Shown: piece after piece, positions 5,909 through 8,254 of the stretch
How the letters are laid out: the number at the start of each line of letters is the position of its first letter
How positions within the stretch are numbered: position 1 is the stretch's first letter
Assembly: GCA_018667205.1 (NCBI GenBank)
Contig: JABIVN010000485.1
Span: forward strand, 1 to 8,254
Direction of reading: 5' to 3'
From: Gammaproteobacteria bacterium
GTDB taxonomy: Bacteria > Pseudomonadota > Gammaproteobacteria > Pseudomonadales > Azotimanducaceae
DNA: 8,254 bases
Translations under genes and position numbers: made by a program
The notes under the pieces: model-generated
The model's database searches: none
What the model was told of the DNA's origin: nothing
What the model saw: the letters and a program-made list of their open reading frames with translations, nothing else

Positions 5909-6619
5909 ATGATGCGAAGAAGGATCGATGAACTGGTGAGCACCCTTGGGCTAACGGAAATGAACCTTGAATCAGGTCTCTTTCAGGTGGTGAATGTTTC
6001 AGAGATTGAACTGGGCGAGCAGGCTGTCAACAACGTGATTTATTTTATGCTTACCCGTGAGATGCCGCAAAGTCATCTGCACTATATGGAATCAGATGAC
6101 GTGCAGATACTCATTGAAGGCGGGCCGGTGGATTACTATCTGTTTGCCAAAAATGGTTCATGTGAGAAAGTCACCATGGGTTATGAGGTCTCTCTTGGAG
6201 AACAGCCCATAGTGATCGCACCGGGAGGGTCTGCAAAAGCGCTGATCCTGCATGATGATGCGTCGCACCTGCTTATTGGTTCTGTCGTTTCACCGGCGTG
6301 GTCGCCTTCTACAACCCGCTATGGCGCCGGGCGGGAATTTCTGGACAGGTATGAAAATAAAGCGCCATGGGCCTCGAGGGGTTTTCTGAAGAGTCTGGTC
6401 GGTCCAAACTTTGAGTCACTAGAGGGGGGTGAAAAAGCAGCCCCGTTGTTCCTGTTGGATACGGCGGGCGAGATTATTTATCAGGGCATGCAACTCACCG
6501 AAGAACAGTTGTTTCACGAGGCGAAGCGGCTGTTGAGAATTGGACAACGCCCAGACATTACTGGTGAATATCCAAGTGAAAAACTGTCTGAACTTAGGCG
6601 AAGGCTGGCTGCTTTATAA
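5909..6619 (+). CDS. DUF985 cupin-like protein with C-terminal extension
   Basis: A 236-residue protein whose first about 140 residues match the DUF985 cupin family (beta-barrel proteins of the YML079W type). It shows IDELVSTLGL at the start, NNVIYFMLTREMPQSHLHYM (41-60), ILIEGGPVDYYLF (67-79), GEQPIVIAPGG (97-107) and GSVVSPAWSPSTTRYG (124-139). Members are usually shorter. Residues 141-236 form an added region (FLDRYENKAPWASRGFLKSL, later LFLLDTAGEIIYQGM and a helical, Arg-rich tail ending ELRRRLAAL) for which I recognise no family. There is no signal peptide or membrane segment, so it should be cytoplasmic. The function of DUF985 is not firmly known. Binding of a sugar-nucleotide-like or other small ligand is suggested by structure only. 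The ATG at 5909 (with a second ATG at 5912) has CGGAG 8 bp upstream. It is a single gene, apparently intact. Confidence 0.75.
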   Translation: MMRRRIDELVSTLGLTEMNLESGLFQVVNVSEIELGEQAVNNVIYFMLTREMPQSHLHYMESDDVQILIEGGPVDYYLFAKNGSCEKVTMGYEVSLGEQPIVIAPGGSAKALILHDDASHLLIGSVVSPAWSPSTTRYGAGREFLDRYENKAPWASRGFLKSLVGPNFESLEGGEKAAPLFLLDTAGEIIYQGMQLTEEQLFHEAKRLLRIGQRPDITGEYPSEKLSELRRRLAAL

Positions 6620-6666
6620 AGATGAACCTACTCTGTTGCGGAACTGCGCCAAGACGGCTTCTGCTT

Positions 6667-6696
6667 TTTGGAATATCATAAAAAGGTTATTCCAAA
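6667..6696. repeat. Perfect 9-bp inverted repeat TTTGGAATA/TATTCCAAA
   Basis: TTTGGAATA (6667-6675) and TATTCCAAA (6688-6696) are exact reverse complements separated by 12 bases. It starts 47 bp after the cupin stop. It could be a weak hairpin at the cupin 3' end, although no T run follows, or a two-fold operator. AT-rich arms make an operator as likely as an RNA hairpin. Confidence 0.55.
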
Positions 6697-6780
6697 TAGT
6701 GCGAACTGATGCTTACCTTAAAAATGAAGGTGACATTTATTTTCGGTACGCCGGCACCCGCGAAACCTTCTGACGCTGCC

Positions 6781-6806
6781 TCTTTTTTTTAAAATTGACT
6801 TCTCGT
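6781..6806 (+). repeat. Direct repeat copy A flanking the DUF411 gene
   Basis: The block TC-T8-AAAATTGACTTCTCGT resembles 7484-7507 downstream of the DUF411 gene (TC-T6-AAAACTGGCTTCTTGT). With a 2-base gap, 21 of 24 aligned positions agree, and the three differences are all transitions. An ATAATAAT follows each copy at similar distance. The two copies bracket the DUF411 gene. Confidence 0.4.
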
Positions 6807-6834
6807 ATATTTTAGCAGGAAGATAATAATCTTG

Positions 6835-6921
6835 ATGGCCGCTTTGCGGCCTCAGCCCAGAAAAATGAAGCCGAACAGAAAAAGAGGAACCGTCTTGAAG
6901 GAAAGGAAAGGAATGAAATGA
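6835..6921 (+). CDS. Possible 28-residue basic leader ORF overlapping the DUF411 start
   Basis: ATG at 6835 opens a 28-codon frame rich in Arg and Lys (begins MAALRPQPRK, ends ERKGMK). Its TGA at 6919-6921 overlaps the ATG of the DUF411 gene (6918) as ATGA, the usual geometry for translational coupling. A CAGGAAG (6816-6822) lies 12 bases upstream, rather far for a ribosome-binding site. The start codon is followed at once by a GGCCGC-TTT-GCGGCC hairpin (6837-6851). The DUF411 frame itself is also open from 6816 and reads LDGRFAASAQKNEAEQKKR, which looks just as protein-like, so this small frame may be chance. Confidence 0.25.
   Translation: MAALRPQPRKMKPNRKRGTVLKERKGMK
6837..6851. repeat. 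GC-rich 6-bp hairpin before the DUF411 gene
   Basis: GGCCGC (6837-6842), a TTT loop and GCGGCC (6846-6851) form a compact, stable stem about 66 bases before the DUF411 ATG. No T run follows on either strand, so it is not a standard terminator. It could affect translation or simply be palindromic DNA. Confidence 0.5.
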
Positions 6922-7430
6922 TGAAATATTTTATTAAAGGGGTCGGGGCGCTTTCGTTGCTTGCCGCGGTCATTGTTGGTGCTGATACTTTGGTGAAATC
7001 AAAATTAGCCACAGATGAAAGCGCAACCGACGCAATGATCGTCTACAAAAGTCCAACCTGCGGCTGTTGCTCAGAATGGATTGATCATGTTGAAGACAAC
7101 GAATTTCATACAGAGGCAAGGGATGTATCAAACTTGCCTCTGATTAAACTAGAAAAAGGAGTCGCTCCAGAGTATCAATCCTGTCATACGGCTGTTCATC
7201 ACAGCGGACTCGTTTTCGAAGGGCATGTACCTGCTGAAGCGATGACGCGTCTTATTGAAAATCCAATCAATGAGTCAATTGGCCTGGCTGTTCCAGGTAT
7301 GCCAGTTGGTTCACCAGGAATGGAATATAACAACCGGATTGACCCCTACGAGATAAAGCTCTTGCTCAAAGATGGTTCTTCGAAGACCTATGCCTTTGTT
7401 GACCGTAGTGGAATAAATTACCAAGACTAA
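6918..7430 (+). CDS. DUF411 family metal-binding (copper-type) protein
   Basis: A 170-residue DUF411 protein, a family linked to copper resistance and metal handling. It shows the family's signatures in order: IVYKSPTCGCCSEWIDH (41-57) with the CXCC cysteines C48, C50 and C51; YQSCHTAV (86-93) with C89 and H90; EGHVPAEAM (101-109); and AVPGMPVGSPGME (124-136) with methionines suited to Cu(I). The N-terminus (about 4-22: YFIKGVGALSLLAAVIVGA) is a hydrophobic segment after a Lys, so the protein is probably exported or membrane-anchored and faces the periplasm. The ATG at 6918 is preferred over the open frame upstream because of AAAGGAAAGG (6902-6911) 6 bp before it; a second ATG follows at 6921. 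No other copper gene (copA, copper-sensing regulator) lies next to it here, so it is an isolated cargo gene. Function inferred from family. Confidence 0.88.
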   Translation: MMKYFIKGVGALSLLAAVIVGADTLVKSKLATDESATDAMIVYKSPTCGCCSEWIDHVEDNEFHTEARDVSNLPLIKLEKGVAPEYQSCHTAVHHSGLVFEGHVPAEAMTRLIENPINESIGLAVPGMPVGSPGMEYNNRIDPYEIKLLLKDGSSKTYAFVDRSGINYQD

Positions 7431-7483
7431 GTCCTTGCTTACGTCGCCTCAGATGCGCTGCCATTTTTGCAACTGCAGACAAG

Positions 7484-7507
7484 TCTTTTTTAAAACTGGC
7501 TTCTTGT
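7484..7507 (+). repeat. Direct repeat copy B flanking the DUF411 gene
   Basis: TC-T6-AAAACTGGCTTCTTGT is the downstream partner of 6781-6806 (21/24 aligned positions, 2-base gap), followed by AATAATAAT near 7526-7534 as after copy A. The unit between the copies is about 700 bp and contains only the DUF411 gene. Confidence 0.4.
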
Positions 7508-7567
7508 TTGGACCGGTAGGTACACAATAATAATAGCGGGGGCTACACACTGCCCTGGGCCCAATAA

Positions 7568-7744
7568 TTGCCACCAAACGGCACAAAGCCTTCTCCAGAA
7601 CACTTGTGGGGCGTCTTTGCGGCACCAAACGCCCTCCTGTTAGTAGATATCATAGGAACCGCTAAGGCCATATATTTAGGGGATGTTAATATTGGTTTGT
7701 GCCATGTTGAAGAATGCTTAAGAGCTTACAAGACATACGGTTAA
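7568..7744 (+). CDS. Unrecognised 58-codon open frame (possible remnant)
   Basis: A frame from TTG 7568 to TAA 7742-7744 reads with a balanced, protein-like composition (EHLWGVFAAPNALLLVDIIG at residues 11-30, then KAIYLGDVNIGLCHVEEC at residues 33-50). There is no ribosome-binding site, a stop lies directly before the TTG, and the opposite strand carries a comparable 36-codon frame (7543-7653). I recognise no family. It may be the surviving end of a larger decayed gene. Confidence 0.2.
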   Translation: MPPNGTKPSPEHLWGVFAAPNALLLVDIIGTAKAIYLGDVNIGLCHVEECLRAYKTYG

Positions 7745-7801
7745 ACCGACCTGAACATGATACGAGTGCGTCTTGGCGGGACTCATGATGGCAACAAGTC
7801 A

Positions 7802-8107
7802 AACAAGCTAAGTCTAAAGAAGAGTCTTACAAACGTTGCTGACGCAAAGGGGCTTTACCTGCTGTCTTATCCGAATGGCTTAAAGTACTAGCGGGCGGGT
7901 GATCGTTTGCTAGGCAAACGAAAAAACCCGGCACTTGGCGTTTATCCCGACATTCCGCTGGCTGCAGCTACGGCGAGCGTGGCGCAGGCTAGTTTAGAGA
8001 TCCGTGACGGTAGTGACCGCTCATCGCAAAGACTAATAGAAAAAGAAATTCAATCGTGGGCAGCTGATTTCAGGTCGGTTGCTCTGGACTGGTTCGAGAA
8101 AATATGA
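7802..8107 (+). pseudogene. P4-family tyrosine integrase, decayed N-terminal remnant
   Basis: About 100 codons match the N-terminal DUF4102-like arm-binding domain of P4-type integrases, which insert islands into tRNA genes. The frame reads LTNVADAKGLYLL (relatives: LSDGxGLYLxV), SYPNGLKY-stop-RAGD, RLLGKRKNPALGVYPDIPLA and, near the end, SVALDWFEKI. The TAG at 7889-7891 replaces the conserved Trp of the PNGxKxW motif (one-base change from TGG). A second stop ends the frame at 8105-8107. The linker between LGVYPDIPLA and the WFEKI end is diverged. The core-binding and catalytic domains are not recognisable in 8108-8254, although fragments of a shifted frame (such as VYERDVGVEL) could be leftovers. 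The start is unclear; an ATG at 7785 is in another frame. It cannot be active. Confidence 0.72.
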
Positions 8108-8254
8108 CGGGTAAGTTTGTCCGTCACCGTCAGGTGTATATGAACGTGACGTCGGTGTCGAGCTTAAAGGCACTTTAATAGGTAAGCGTTGGACTCAGCG
8201 AATCTTGTCCGATTGTGCATGTAAAGCAGCACGGAAGTCGAGATGGGCAATCTC
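8108..8254. other. Unassigned tail of the window
   Basis: No intact gene is visible. A shifted plus-strand frame contains a short ERDV stretch that faintly resembles the next section of a P4 integrase, which would fit continued decay of that gene. Too weak to call. Confidence 0.3.

Larger units (their letters stand above)
6620..6834. other. Intergenic region with inverted repeat and T tracts
   Basis: No convincing gene lies between the cupin stop and the small basic frame at 6835. Within it is a perfect 9-bp inverted repeat (6667-6675 / 6688-6696) and, at 6781-6806, a T8-containing block that recurs downstream of the next gene. An 8-T run at 6783-6790 lacks a good stem before it, so it is not a clear terminator. 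Confidence 0.5.
7431..7801. other. Spacer between DUF411 and the integrase remnant
   Basis: It holds copy B of the T-rich direct repeat (7484-7507), an unassigned 58-codon frame (7568-7744) and no recognised gene. I see no terminator with a proper stem after DUF411. Composition is mixed, as expected for fused leftovers of mobile DNA. Confidence 0.45.

Noticed and set aside
6837..6851. GC hairpin as a rho-independent terminator
   Set aside because: No T run follows on either strand and it sits within the leader of the next gene.

Overview
The window is a mobile-element-rich, decayed stretch of a bacterial chromosome, most likely from a gammaproteobacterium. Evidence for this is the CCA-encoding tRNA end, a LexA operator of the CTGT-N8-ACAG class, an IS21-type transposon, a P4-type integrase remnant and a DUF411 metal protein. 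It looks like part of a genomic island next to a tRNA gene. The species cannot be told from sequence alone.

Layout. Positions 1-26 are the 3' end of a tRNA, with a degenerate second copy of that end at 66-87. A tyrosine-recombinase (island integrase) gene follows and is cut off at about 650, where it abuts the C-terminal part of an IS21-family istA on the minus strand. The IS21 copy (about 651-2022) keeps its left end with repeated terminal motifs. It has lost the rest of istA, all of istB and its other end, and istA carries an in-frame amber codon. After about 360 bp of mostly unassigned DNA comes the only intact operon of clear interest (2445-4671): a radical SAM protein of the putative DNA modification/repair family, followed 7 bp later by its usual partner, a DUF4130-type 'probable DNA metabolism protein'. 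A fragment of an IS3-family transposase (4772-5086, minus) is joined to an internal fragment of a PQQ-dependent membrane dehydrogenase (about 5085-5778) that also has a homopolymer frameshift. The last third holds two apparently intact single genes, a DUF985 cupin with a long C-terminal extension (5909-6619) and a DUF411 copper-type protein (6918-7430). They are separated by intergenic DNA with inverted and direct repeats. The window ends in the decayed N-terminal part of a P4-family integrase (about 7802-8107).

How it works together. Most of the window is debris from at least two integrases and two insertion sequences, plus a stranded fragment of a metabolic gene. Within this sits a two-gene unit that looks functional and controlled. 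A sigma70-like promoter has its -10 element inside a perfect-core LexA box (2387-2402), followed by three ATACAG half-sites at exact 8-bp spacing. The first protein has the CX3CX2C iron-sulfur motif, a helix-hairpin-helix DNA-binding motif and, as its last residues, QMSLF, which matches the beta-sliding-clamp-binding consensus. Together these predict an SOS-induced, clamp-recruited radical SAM DNA repair or base-modification system. Its biochemical activity is, to my knowledge, not established. The uracil-DNA-glycosylase domain often linked to this pair is absent here.
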